NCBI GenBank assembly: GCA_016946835.1
Contig: JACVTC010000045.1
Location: 156,501-220,500 of the forward strand
Reading direction: 5' to 3'
DNA: 64,000 nucleotides
From: Neocallimastix lanati (nom. inval.)
Lineage: Eukaryota; Neocallimastigomycota; Neocallimastigomycetes; Neocallimastigales; Neocallimastigaceae
In this document: positions 24,501-30,507 of the stretch, in pieces
How the letters are laid out: every line of letters starts with the position of its first letter
How positions within the stretch are numbered: the first letter of the stretch is position 1
Position numbers and translations under genes: made by a program
The notes under the pieces: generated by a model
What the model was told of the DNA's origin: nothing
What the model saw: the letters and a program-made list of their open reading frames with translations, nothing else
Database searches by the model: none

Positions 24501-24621
24501 CACTTCAAAACAACCTTCTGCAACGACAACAACAGGTGGTGCATTATCCATCGTCAGAAGTATACCATCCTTTACCTTCTATCTTATTCTTTTTATATTT
24601 ACATATTTTGTTTTAAACTGA
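6445..24621 (+). CDS. giant scaffoldin-like (ScaA-type) GPI-anchored cysteine-rich repeat protein
   Basis: A single frame of 6058 codons with no intron. The first 21 or so residues are a signal peptide (MVNLKYLVLPLLVGLLKVVKA). The body is a long series of diverged repeats built on a GYY(L/I)N-type motif followed by paired cysteines (I-x-C-x4-C); exact GYY occurs about 25 times. From about residue 3200 the repeats become longer, with an added C-x6-C...G-x2-C...LY block. There are acidic patches near residues 1493 and 1690, a threefold 10-residue EPxDEQNANG repeat near 5805, a Glu-rich stretch, a Thr/Ser-rich stalk (about 5940-6030) and a C-terminal hydrophobic tail (FTFYLILFIFTYFVLN) after small residues, as in GPI signals. 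Scaffoldins of anaerobic gut fungi are described as very large surface proteins of this design that bind fungal dockerins; that role here is inference. The start is the first ATG and directly gives the signal peptide. Six basic sites suggest kexin cleavage. Confidence 0.85.
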   Translation: MVNLKYLVLPLLVGLLKVVKATGEEDTKTYPGYYKIKDNEGNPSDKIRQCTAKECTVIDIPKGGECSSEEDLGKLYLDGEEVKLCATKLIDDTYSSIGFSDKEENYVVMHATEGDVFNFDRSKTFYLVKVTADAIYYDVTAETPKDYCADTDGKLISRKEDFCSSKGSGRYYTCKNGKCDSKLQTDYEDESNGEINDCILEVTDEEEGTLEVRDEEKGTCGVVHGKTCGSSNNGYHLLESGDLVLYNKDNEGESCTVISSPVDGYYWNDYQYNENVIMCVGSKCSEIDILDAECTDKTTNKLVDSHYKLDFCLGSNKEELNMITYVQGVEESAFSDTEKNYAIKRYDYSITVDVEVTGDQIVGEVSYTCEKGICSTKKKTIITIDVNNNNNDISCKIENYEGVEAIRFVNKEGNVVKDSENDGYLIKITKTSCNVLIQPKNAGYYINDSKMFKCDAGKCYLFEPTFENAGDIKYYLNSSSSDTNKLIKCDNGSGCEALKVKKESYYMDSSSDGLGLIYCTTTTCTITSGVNRFAYLSNAYENDYSESIIICNNNECKNIDALEENVGKNYLNGGSNKSSYPLVVCNEEEAVKKWTVSTGKANKLFVNANAVSKTSKPFILCSSKTSCSEIDANGSGIFVDIDTKKLYKWNTEQRTWNNKVDLAENAAYYVNSNFEIKLNNSGENGKLVYCKTVKKGDANEEKVCEVLSSLSTYYANAYDQGLIKTVSNVPEIVPESDIIEGYYINSATNIVECDNSKKCGLYTPVSKKCKKEEEQDGDDFKLITSEGKLCNKLGKAASPISLPSANTKYMLNVNEKTNLWNVNTKSVTVIHSTNENYLIDDDNKIQTSKNVKGTNYKCSTNGCEPNVKEGVYSNDDLATSKVYPLIKCKNNECKGDTKGEMNIYCLIDNTLKLCKKCDTTTPDCMEPNTKTGFYLNKETKSIISCNDGCADYSSHTKVGYYLSQDVAEPLIQCSLSVGSSIRCTNSTVNDGYYITKPWEKGDNYQVKLISCESGVCTEKEKPEGWYRSGENGKAIIYCKGEGEGDEYKTKSCISYAIPTVGYYVNGKRDDITGKYLIQCTKESSGVICKEVKPVITSGKKYYINAAPLTALSGEVLIECSTDKCEEWKCTKEDCSKKYYVNGDNNQLIYCLTKNICSAYPITQNQKSWFVNYDGSKLIACSNKVCSEQEPSGEGYYLNSDPLTSINRPIIKKEVIWKVSESDGYGWYLNADDKAINSEIIIRCTSRYSCGYRDLKNSACSNSIAGEFTKFYGKIKWCDGKGVAVELSDKVVVTQYKSNNIIPGVNLPVGNSEGYAVMDVKSNSIFLKTDEYDGYYYEGNGENIYFCPSYKKGICTAEVLNYGYYVEYNNKNIYKCYKSNDKGKGQCDVVTSESCNKNSNVINSSGIELCKYYKSDSEKLKLSEIKSNEYALNTGKEADNYIFPGSDSEYVRVNVEKYSVKLSKNIYYPDYQNCEKCKERNCKVKYNEKVFVCADDDDDDYDYDEDTNYGYWLWDKIESKKVVKKIFIPVQNEKGDIVSKLECNIGGFCLKQKLAPRTRVSYKVINGVLNAVYRDGGESPVTPPIEKGSYFGENGSIEYFCETNGECKVKEDNKDIVKPSFVKGILQIILDGFEKPIKSSKKHSKFVMKKKSSSGLRKRDGNEESYDEVLELTHASYTSSDETRNIFIYRNDDEDDEDDEENYMMITNQDKEIGLGYTCYKGRCSEIGESSNVRYYLNTAQVGNGINCLNELVKCETNCEFVKFDKDSLPSIIVENAASTGTDDAIISCNIDSGCQAVAVTASNGLPKCKAENDEVIIPYQTEAGALLNPGQYCLYNGIPYGETKLSKEGIYMFDVTSRYIDHKEVEENHVYASLYNCKEISDVLSCIQTYGYIINNDDGYSICSSTGCEYKSYNDLKDTKCEVVGNGGIIKDGQKLKICLDYEKTITDANNKIYTININVNGSFPETSFGNKLLIGVKDGVAYTLIEDGYILLDKKNAIVSWKDVKVSEDTTNILYECNSENKNCLPIKNELKNYGYYKSPYSIKPIVCNDKGCGIDNIEVSFSEKEIIYTYKEDGFAGLTYPVISEASKMKIGLLIKSNYILLSGDKIATTEASKFIYLCSEQIGKCELKNDYGEDKIPYSGWYVSGDGINQAYKCASGMCSVVQKLSGTCSNYGDLIIEASTGLYKICDNKSKPSGLIESSGTIKTISIEKTAKNAFPDAQNVILINDNSVYGIDKVDSTESSGSKLVVNSSYVITECTSASNPCPNNLVVDSYCFGKGVLAIKKSDKCEKGKNTAILLNGGKEAEVQDIGIGTKMYYCDKNESCRATSGYYLKGEKWYRCDGTKCNPITPNLTGSDSIGDINGSNQLVLGNNNFGNTSNNPNPSYYYINGNSNFPGTENIKSVLIEAGKNYFVVFKGEGYYLINQSNEIENTDYYGNLDVSNVNEGEKTRRDSNTENKLYFCKNSDMSCSLNEKPLDGYYLNGDQQNIPNQKEYLAPIVCSNGNCIIAGSESDTFYPTSITEKEKGYRSIIYETSSCNEKTIGRLIRTKDKKTLKLCISKTQGEGFSNNEKYFVMSITSGNKFGSIAISNNEKNLNDKANIIVRIDNMSMTQYVNKGYILYSTQRDIPNVTSKTGTLYYCDEKSYLVDDELETATTVQCNEVSGINSGWYFNDKFKDNHFIECASNNCKIAEAQKISNCTSSGSLIYNDEKFKLCQTMLKQVEVGKESYNAIMNVSNMATFPSISANNTEIIVSVNPYNVTSIKWNSYKIVNPEDMKIIDKVTSDNTIFTEAGILYKCEQTGSCDKIELPNKNWYIKANMTGIATELIYCKGDSGSNCVVNVKPSVGFYVSSNKAKPIIQCIQTGLELDGIVDTENNPVICNEMDYFEGWMLNSKVSVDILEHNAGDIIKCTSENGCIEKSSEEIGNGWYINAGYNYGLSKLTNSTDTNNFYPLLKCTKSGGCEVYKEEIGKECKKGGEIVKISGKYKLCKSAKTTNFDGSVDFEKVTGSETQIVQIANYGDFPDADSSTGYILVNISKNEVIQNIYDDEFDHFVLKDRLMYKCNKGVCSLISDDNSNDKTVYEELSKTLYTGKCSNSKCEWTNKYNKEEIIFLDSDRKLFTNNSANEKDITDISYVYKCKKSSVCIIIYDKVQEISHRGYFINPYHYDNNNKKEVKTLYKYDEGNWSIVESETKCSPYNSNNNICYISYSDEKFEDELDEDGNMVKAGNMCETSNGKYYFAFEEVNTGIDKINCILMPTDSTVNYYKIGDEAYVVDQFSAYNLDLTNYINSITENIITKEFMDVFEAGIYRENTLFNGDNTITCNGEICTASVTAKCNYNHQKEKCKLISGSVNAGQTCVSTETGITYIALEKLSSAEGKCVRYNEERYYYPDDPENDKLVVNRETQWKYYPIDGRMYKMNSNGDVLFLGEGVYIIDNGNYSVAFEDESHAISVTSDSIYKVYVCNSEGCKQKNECNNGKDIEYIYDKIKSNVVVCNPETNTITRTRNPGYYLNKSSNDLIKCYANGECKEINSKAGMEGYYLNEGNEKMIIACKRDGDKFACVEEKLIECTFKESESLCSASIDLYRNSYCYYSVIDKVLGKIEKLVYVENFIKTGSEGRCITGNDNEYFIHYKKSKFMGHEEHSDLIKISKESIVSIFEPEIGYYIIDTKEGKGITKNTDLKKTRMYVCRKNKCTEERAPVNKEIYINNASTEKLVYYDGESEPYIDSLGNKWTSGTWKIVKHKCEVNSVNTSLCKLDDEVSIGKGDLVYVVKNDEIEISALMVEGSITVNIKNMEHLKKKTFIELNNSYNGLYLYKQDMKSFSYKPGGNYYLNKYGVENEDGEKDYYNFNLTPYKSTVNITYSKIGEYMNSYSIPYSEGYFINNADIDNEGVVLQYMLIPKKKKPENVSQRRKREGDDDVEDVIKAVVNKCTSRTKNICVNTEDGKIARGSPCVVTEGDWKGLYLAIADITKSSSTTNCVRYDSGVSNVCNYNSEKGICTNAVDGKVLGENERCIVNDVKIGGIYKGEENKKNGKCWKIWDSNDVSYKSYQYIGNGKDTKAYLFGSLYENELVEIGKEKIRPFRHDISEVASSNLENRNGIEYGYFIFDDGKTDGKSKFILNTQKSGTAYKCDYATEISKETEEMVVTGYTCETFTKASGYYYGNIEDFRSISSVEYPIGGKVYFGNNNKWKLEDTRGYYFFNKNYLPARKYKEQESEVKDDVFVSVGIGKAKFEYNGRYLNSAVGKNDNAVLIEYTKPDEDDLYGDNLNNFSISDKLKYCNINNKDGSCSSTNAEDPLSQGDACYNNKDGKLYIVDIETVTEGEEQTTKTVCFTGSEILKYKFINSKLYQLDGLSVQEIDNSGYYILNEKLERFTSNYPEVPYKIINCSEGGCTELSDKLNFDQTVMVNFARNNTDKRISEPIFLRYYNEDVEKFMDLKDDYKCYCLNEEYHVPITIAQEIDYCIYSHGNCGNNSIKLNYASAGENMILEGYDNSIDNSYSYNKELDAIQYKNEYNLNSERVFKYINNRLYLLERRQITRIVDEGIYLMKDGKAFNSTEWTSFSGNSEICYNNYGGGCNADKMKEYRGYKYNLNRAMREDTIVEYDDKTDMWRTVRDDGLYFFFEDEYAINKEDRRVGVVYQIVSGRVRKVFDKNNDSLKNNGFNIFNDLVVERSANGWEDGIVAVENVEVQGSKKCKAIETGELIENDELCYSSEKGLCVVKSSFSDTIVNDNNCMFGDNENYFYVIGNNLYMTNDKSYQKVVTKGMYVIDSENKAYDNKKEGQASAYSCDEEKCSIIDNLESQYYYNSASNNVLYYNSENETWKKEVDEKKDFFFNENGYPVNGNEEVEHYIYENSKNIFISMSNPSKNILVYYEMNWDTGNYEYKVNEVPSCTVENGIIKSSVKMEAGDYCMDNGRIVFIKKEKELEKRQESEENVEYLYEVVISDENEKVLKYTYNEVTNEIIIIGNNGVNKYNVKDYEIEGIIIVNKETSIPITSTEGEDAIVYNCDKKKCSIIDGSKFTEGKRYINWFGKEKLLRFMGNGKWKVEDEAGYYFFDESGSISVGLNVAPIIAFEVYEKDGKMVQESIINNNIIGFFLNKASNNKYMINNNSNYYSKGMELHACNVTVIEDGVLCKTTNETITYEKGDYCYQSKTKQIYLLLDDATNTAEEANCIAGTNEKPKYIESSEFGSKLNGTEVYDRLIELSEDAIRIAKPGYYIVDGNYTLTDNNNDEDADINIFNCSDTKCEEVSILDEEKIITNDGTIYQMDEENKLQKVNNTGIYFFDSNGNVCKDEESEVSKIVEITEEGNKVLEEDALEEGVYINAGDKNSVGIYKDKKWSIKSVGCTYVENTGSCTNDDIELDVGSYCVVSDEKESKLYMIYEVKEDLKKCIPGNEEKPLYINNSEGDLLMVKAKSVKVVNDEGYYIYDSKTYEALVSEEVVPSKLIHCDGDKCSDDKPSIGSYLNRAPVEFNIAQYEDIEKEMAKTISKSCDVSGEKCTTSEGSLVAGDVCIYSEALYLVESDSKCYKVENNNVRYQFISGKLYMLTMDSVIQEFNGYYFISKDNRAIIKKKDYSKEGVVAYLCSNKGDCYEIQPHPGRLYPDYTTKKGNNFAVVKYDPSKVSKRDGGSSGYEALSEEGIFLLDDGIYAECEFDNNDEISCHEIEKTGTYKSDVDESGEGTLINCTKTEEGAVECLQVTKGGYYVVENELMLCTPNEDKNQLVCSSMDKEGYFLSNSNGDLFECIEKVESAETASISSVYEKLNVAIAETIVIDESQAGIENVTKREEPTDEQNANGEPADEQNANGEPVDDQNAEVEPNEPEPEVKPEPKDVECSVVKCEEEGELIKLVVDDEEGEKEIYLCKSTKEDKPEEDTNAEEEEEEELKWVAQGECESYVKLGEYYKCEEEATDELEVVVPTPNKEHTSTVDNYTPTTTKSVTTSVTTGGAEEVPTTATTATSISSDTDDKPTGGKTNHSAPTGATTKTKTGDKASTSTTSTTTKTSTTSKQPSATTTTGGALSIVRSIPSFTFYLILFIFTYFVLN
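13495..13603 (-). repeat. two telomere-like tracts inside the giant coding frame
   Basis: ATAACCCCTAACCTAACC (13495-13512) and TAACCCTAACCCTAG (13589-13603) both lie in the CCCTAA orientation and in frame. They encode the ITPNLTGS and NNPNPS parts of a Gly/Asn/Ser-rich stretch that looks unlike the flanking repeats. Confidence 0.6.
23846..23940 (+). repeat. threefold 30-bp coding repeat
   Basis: Three tandem copies of a 30-base unit encode EPxD(E/D)QNA(N/E)G-type decapeptides in the acidic linker just before the C-terminal cysteine-rich and stalk region of the giant protein. Confidence 0.8.
24250..24618 (+). other. Thr/Ser-rich stalk and GPI-anchor-like C-terminus
   Basis: A Thr/Ser-dense stretch, likely O-glycosylated, ends in a TGGA cluster of small residues, a short spacer, and a hydrophobic tail that runs to the stop codon with only a final Asn after it. 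This order is typical of fungal GPI-anchored wall or membrane proteins. A plain single-pass membrane anchor is the alternative. Confidence 0.7.
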
Positions 24622-26734
24622 ATACCAAATAATTAACTAACAAACTAAAAAAAAAAAAAATGAATAATGAATAAGTTTAAAAAAAAAAAAAAAAATTAAA
24701 AAATTGAAAATATTTATTATTAAACATTAATAATTATAATTATTATATAATACCAAATTTTAATATTTTATGATAATGAAATATTTATTTTATATTAATT
24801 TTTATTAAAACAAAATTGATACCATTATTTAATATATATATTTTATAAATAATTAATATTTATTATATATTTAAAAAGTATATTATAAAAGTATAGGAAA
24901 TAATTAATTGATGAACATAGTTACTAATTTTATAAATATTATTTAATAAAAAAAAATTGATATATAGTGTATATTTTTAATTGAACATACAATATATATA
25001 TATTTATGAATAATATACAGAAAGTAATTTGTATAATAATAAAGCAATTATAAATTATTAAATAATTGTATAAAAAAATTAAAATTTTAAAATAAATAAA
25101 TTATAGCAAATTAAAAAAATAAAAAAAAAAATATAAAAAAAAAAAACATTCTTTAGTAAGTGTTAAATTATTGTGTTGAATAGATGAATAAAACAGAAAA
25201 GTATATTTGAAAAGAGTGTTTAAAAACTTTTGAATTGTAATAATTAAATGAAGCATAACTATAAATAGGTAAATTTACATATAATTTTATTCAAAATATT
25301 ACTTTTTTTTTTAAATATTTTAATTATAATTTTTTATTATATATATGAAGACATTAAACTATAGAAAAAAAAAAATTAATTATAATTTATTAATAAAATA
25401 ATATATAATATAATATATTAATAATTAATTTAAAAATATATTTATATAAAATTAAATTAATTAATCCATTAATTATTATAAATCAGTAATTAAATTATAA
25501 TAAATTATAGAAATTTAAAAATTTAAATTATTATTAATATTATAATTAAAATTATTATATAATTATATAATTATCCACCAATATAATTATATAATATAAT
25601 AACATTATAATTTATTTAAATTATTGTTTAAATTAATAGATATATTTTTTATAGGTTTAATTATATTATAATAAATATAATATATATAGTATTATTAATT
25701 TTAATTTATGATATAAAAAGAAAAATTCAAACCTTTAATTAATATAAAATTAATTTTTATTATTCAAACATAAATTAATGTCATAAATCAAATTTTTAAC
25801 TAATGATTTTATTATATTTTTAATATGTGGCTTGATATCTATATACTAATTATATTTATAATTAATAATAAATTTTATATCATAAATCAATACTTTTAAT
25901 TATATTCTTTTTATTTTATATTTATATTTATATAGTCATTATATATTTCCTTAATTATTAATAGTTTATTCTGATCACAAGAACAATTAATTAAATAGTT
26001 AATTATAACTAAATAACATAAAAATAAAGCATTTCTCGGAATTAAGAGAAATGTTAAGTTCATTTAAAAAGTTATGTCGTGTTTAGTAATGTTAAGTTAG
26101 TTTGTAATTAAATGTATAAGAAAGTTGTTAAATAGCCTTTTTAAATATATGTAGTTTTAAAATAAAATTAAATAAATAAATACCAACAAAATTACATTGA
26201 ACTTTTGAGTTGTATATCATTTATTATAACATAATTACATTTCATATAATGAATTATTGGTAAGTGATATGAGATAAAATTAATTTAATTTATTCATCGC
26301 CACATAAAATAAATTAAAAAATTATATGATATTAATGTGATCAATAACTTGATATACTTTTATGTTCAATAATTTATAAGCAGTGGGTTTTAAATAATGG
26401 TTGTTTAGTAAAATTTATTAATAAAATTATAATATTCGTACAATTAAAATAATAATTCTAATTCCTAAAATTTTACAAGAGAGTTCTCTATTTCTATTAT
26501 AAATAATTTAATCTATTTATAAGAAATAGGTAATATATTAATTATATATTCTAATATATAGAACTATATAAATTTATATGTATTAAAGTATTATAATTAT
26601 TATAATTATAATAATACATATTGAAATAAAATAAAATAAAATAATTATTGACAGAAGAGATATAAATTTAATATTTAATAATTAATATTAAATATACAAA
26701 TATGTTACTACACATATTTGTTTTATATCAAACT
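24622..26734. other. intergenic, nothing recognised
   Basis: Downstream region of the giant gene. It opens with A runs and AATAA-type motifs (24640-24700) that could serve as the poly(A) signal. The rest is A/T-only-looking DNA with a slightly less biased patch at 26030-26400. I see no gene or RNA. Confidence 0.5.
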
Positions 26735-27242
26735 ATTGTTTAATATTAAATTTTAAAGTTTTTTCATGATAATAATTGTTTTCTCTATTAAAAAATGTTT
26801 CAATTAAATAATTTTTTATAGTATTTAAAGTTTTAAAAAATTTTAATTAAAATTATTTATTTAAATAATTTTAATTTAATTTAAAATTCCACTAAAACTT
26901 TAATTTATAATATTTTTTTAATCAATTTATAAATATTTTTTTATATTCAAAAAGGAAAAAAAATTATTTTTTTTAATTTTTATTATTGAACTTTATAAAT
27001 TAAAAAAAAAAAAAATATTCAATTAATAATAAAAAAAATTTGATTTTGTTAAAAAAATTTCTATTTGTTTAATCATAATAAAATAATTTTAAAATTTCTA
27101 TTATAGAATATTATTTAAAAATAATAAAAAATTTTCTTCTAATGAAATTAAATAAAAATAAGTAGTAAAAATAAGAATAAAATGACAATTAAACTACTGA
27201 ATAAATATTTAAATTTAATTTTTAAAAAAATTATTAATGGTA

Positions 27243-27270
27243 TAGGGTTAGGGTTAGGGTCTAACCCTAA
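27243..27270. repeat. head-to-head telomere-like repeat
   Basis: TAGGGTTAGGGTTAGGGT (27243-27260) is followed directly by CTAACCCTAA (27261-27270). That is the TTAGGG-to-CCCTAA polarity seen at telomere fusions. The matching place in unit 2 (near 39074) has no such tract, so it was gained in unit 1 or lost from unit 2. Confidence 0.75.
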
Positions 27271-28385
27271 ATGTTACTTTTTGATTATCCTTTTTTCATT
27301 ATTATTAATTAAAAAATTTAGTTATTCATTTTTACAATTCTCATTCATAAAGTTTCAAAATAAATTTTATTTATGATTATTTTTTAATAATACTATAATT
27401 TTTCTAAAATTTATAAAAATGATCTATGAAAGACTTTAAATTTTATATTTTTTACTTTCGCCTTTTTAGATAATAAATAATTCATTATTTTTCTTTTTTT
27501 TTCAGCTAATATTTCAGTTGAAATCGCAAACTGAGAATTTATTATTTATAATTTTTGGTAGTGAAAAAAATTAAAACAATTTTTAATTAATTTTTCAATT
27601 AAAATTTTTTTTTATGAATTAAAGTAATTCATAATAAATTCCAAGTGTGAGATTTAAATCGAATATTAGTTGAAAATAGAAAAAAAATGAATTATTTAAC
27701 ATATAATAAGGTGAAAGTTAAAAATAATAAAAAATTAAACTAAAAAAGTAAAACAATCTATATATATGTAGATAAATTATAAAAGATAAATAATAATTTA
27801 AATAATTTTTTTATTTACATATATATATAATTTTATTATTTTATGTCAAAAAAATAATAAAATCATAATAATTTTTTATTATTTTATAATTAATAAAAAT
27901 TATATTTATGAATATATTATTTTAAACTTTTTTGACTATTTCTAATAACAACTACTTATAGAATTCTTTGTTTATAATTTATTTTTTATTCAATAAAAAC
28001 TTTAAATATACACTCAAATATAAACATTAATAAAAAATTACTTTACTTATTAAAATTATAAAAAAAATAATTTATGCGAATAATAAATATTATTAAATTA
28101 ATTTATAATAAAAATTTTTTTATTTAGCTTTTATAAATTAAACTTAAAATTTATATATTCCAACATTCCAGATTTAAGGAAGTAGACATTTTTGTAATTA
28201 AATATAATTAAAATTTACTTCTAATAATAGTTAATAATCTTTAATTTCCTTCCACATAATATCATAAACGATAGTTAAATCAATTTTATTCCATATGTAA
28301 TATGAAATAAAAATAAGTTTAAAAAAATAATTTAACAAAGATAATAATCTTTGTTAAATTTTTATTTTATACCTATTTATTTTAA

Positions 28386-28600
28386 TAAATAATGATAATA
28401 TGTAAAATCAAATTTTTAACTAATTTTAACTTTTAATTAGACCTAAATGAAATTCCATAATTACCATTTTTTAAAGTTAAATGTTTTGCTGAATTAAGAA
28501 TGAATAAAAAAATAATAAAAAATAAATAATTTACCTGAATACGATATACAAAAAATAATTAATTGTAAATAAACTTTATTAAAATTTCAAAATTTACTTT
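28386..28600. repeat. dispersed noncoding repeat, copy 1
   Basis: A block running AATGATAATAT, TTTTAACTTTTAATTA, CCTAAAT, then AACTTTATTAAAATTTC recurs at about 36437-36620, 40140-40340 and 47680-47850. Within each duplicated unit one copy lies upstream of the gene and one downstream. It may be an old element end, such as an LTR remnant; the family is not known. Confidence 0.4.
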
Positions 28601-28757
28601 TTGTTGTAAGCTTAATTTTTATAAATTCAATAATAATTTTATTTTTATTTTATTTATTATAATATTATTTATTAAAATTGTTTTTTTTTTATATATTATA
28701 TATTAATTTTTATATAAAACTTATGTTTGATTTTAGTTAACTCTATTATTGGAAACG

Positions 28758-28775
28758 ATATAAATTTCATTGGAA
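28758..28775 (+). promoter_or_regulatory. shared upstream block, gene A
   Basis: ATATAAATTTCATTGGAA lies 218 nt before the gene A ATG. Related sequence precedes genes B (40506), C (55933) and D (61970) at 202-218 nt. It could be a promoter element or just sequence kept from a common ancestral promoter. Confidence 0.45.
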
Positions 28776-28975
28776 GTTTTCAATCTTTTTTGAAAAACCA
28801 AAAAATAATAAAATAATTTAATTATTCTAAAGAATAAATTATTTTATTAAAAAAAAATTTCCAATATAAATATTATTTGTAATAATTTTTGTATTATATT
28901 GTATATAATAAAACTTTTTTTTTTTGTTTTATAAACAATTAATATTAAATAGACAAAATAAATAAATTGTTTTAA

Positions 28976-30463
28976 ATGCTTGGAATGAAAATTTTAAGGT
29001 AAATACTTCCTTACGATTTTATTCTCTTCTCCTTTTATTTATAGTTAAATTAATAAATAATAATTAAAAAATATTAAATTCAATTAATAATATTGATATA
29101 AAATAATATTACTCTAATATATTATCAGTAGTATAAAAAAAAAAGATTAAAATAAATATCAATATATCAAATATTTAATATTATTACAATAGATTAGTCT
29201 TAATTCATAATTAATAATTAGTAATTGACAATTAAATAATAAATATCCTTAACATTTTAACATTTATTTATTTTTTTATTCAACTTTAGTCTTGTTGTTG
29301 TCTTATTACTAAGTAATATTAGACCTACAAAAGCAGATCCTGTAACTGTAACAACAGGTAAATTAAACTAAATTTTTTATTTTTTTTTTTTTTTGACCTA
29401 TTCATTAAAATATTTATGAGATATATATTGAATTTTTTATTAAAAAATTATTTATTATGTTCTAAACTAATTTAAAGATTTAACCGAATGTTCAAGTGCA
29501 ACTATTCAAAATTGCAATTCTACTAAAACTGCTAGCAAATATTGCTATAAAGATGACAAAATTTTCACATTAGATGAAGATGGCGCTTGCACTATTGAAG
29601 AAGCAATAACATTAACGGCTGGAATTAAAATATTTGATTTTACAACAAAAGCTGAAGCGGTGACGACCGGTGCACTTGAAAATTTAGACACCATTGTTCT
29701 TTTTAATTGCGTTGAAAATAGTACAGTGACATGTAAGAGAACCTATGGTTACGTAAAAACTGATACTAAGTCTTATCGTATTGGTGCTGATGGAAAAAAT
29801 GAAGAGGTCGTAAGAGGACCCGCTGACACTACATCAGGAGTTTTAAATCCAGCTAACTTCAAATTAAATGTATCAGGAGTCTCTAAACTCTTAGAGGGAT
29901 ATTTAGATTCCGATGTTTTCAAATTAAATGTAGAGAATGGGTTTGAATTTGTTGATTCTGGTTATATTGATTCAGTCTATTTAGTTGAATTAGCAGATAA
30001 TGGTATATACTTATCCACTGAAGATTATAATACAGCCATTGCTGCTTCTAAAACTCATATTGCTATCAACGCTGTCAGGAATGCTTTTGTTTTTGATAAT
30101 ACTTATGAAAGTATGAATTTAAAAATTATTTATTATATTATTTAATATTATTTAATAATAATTATTATAATGATGATATTATTTATTTTCATTATAATAG
30201 TTGAATCTAAATAGATATTAAAATTATATTTATATGATTTTGATTTATTTAAATTTTTTATTTAATAAAATAAAAAAAATATAATAATAATAACAAAATT
30301 ACTTGAATATTACCTAAATGAAGAGGAAATAGAATGTGCCTTACATTATACTAGTAGTTTTTTAAAGCTTGATATAAAATATAAGTCCGCCAATAGTAGT
30401 CCCTTCGACAGTTTATACAGTTGTACGAATGGTCTATGTAAAATATCATTTGGTAAAATCGGT

Positions 30464-30507
<44 letters not shown>

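Noticed and set aside
6445-24621. Bacterial-type cohesin or dockerin domains in the giant protein
   Set aside because: No bacterial cohesin or dockerin signature is visible. Fungal scaffoldins are reported to use unrelated repeats, so the link rests on overall design only.
26030-26400. A possible solo LTR in the less biased patch, with several TGTTAA starts
   Set aside because: I could find no matching second copy, no target-site repeat and no clear end.
27182-27376. Small + strand frame over the telomere-like scar
   Set aside because: Simple-sequence composition, and the partner region in unit 2 does not keep the frame.
29660-30145. Separate single-exon genes for each open stretch of genes A-D
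   Set aside because: They lack ATG starts at module borders and are flanked by GT and AG sites in a fixed phase. Joining them gives clean multi-exon genes with signal peptides.
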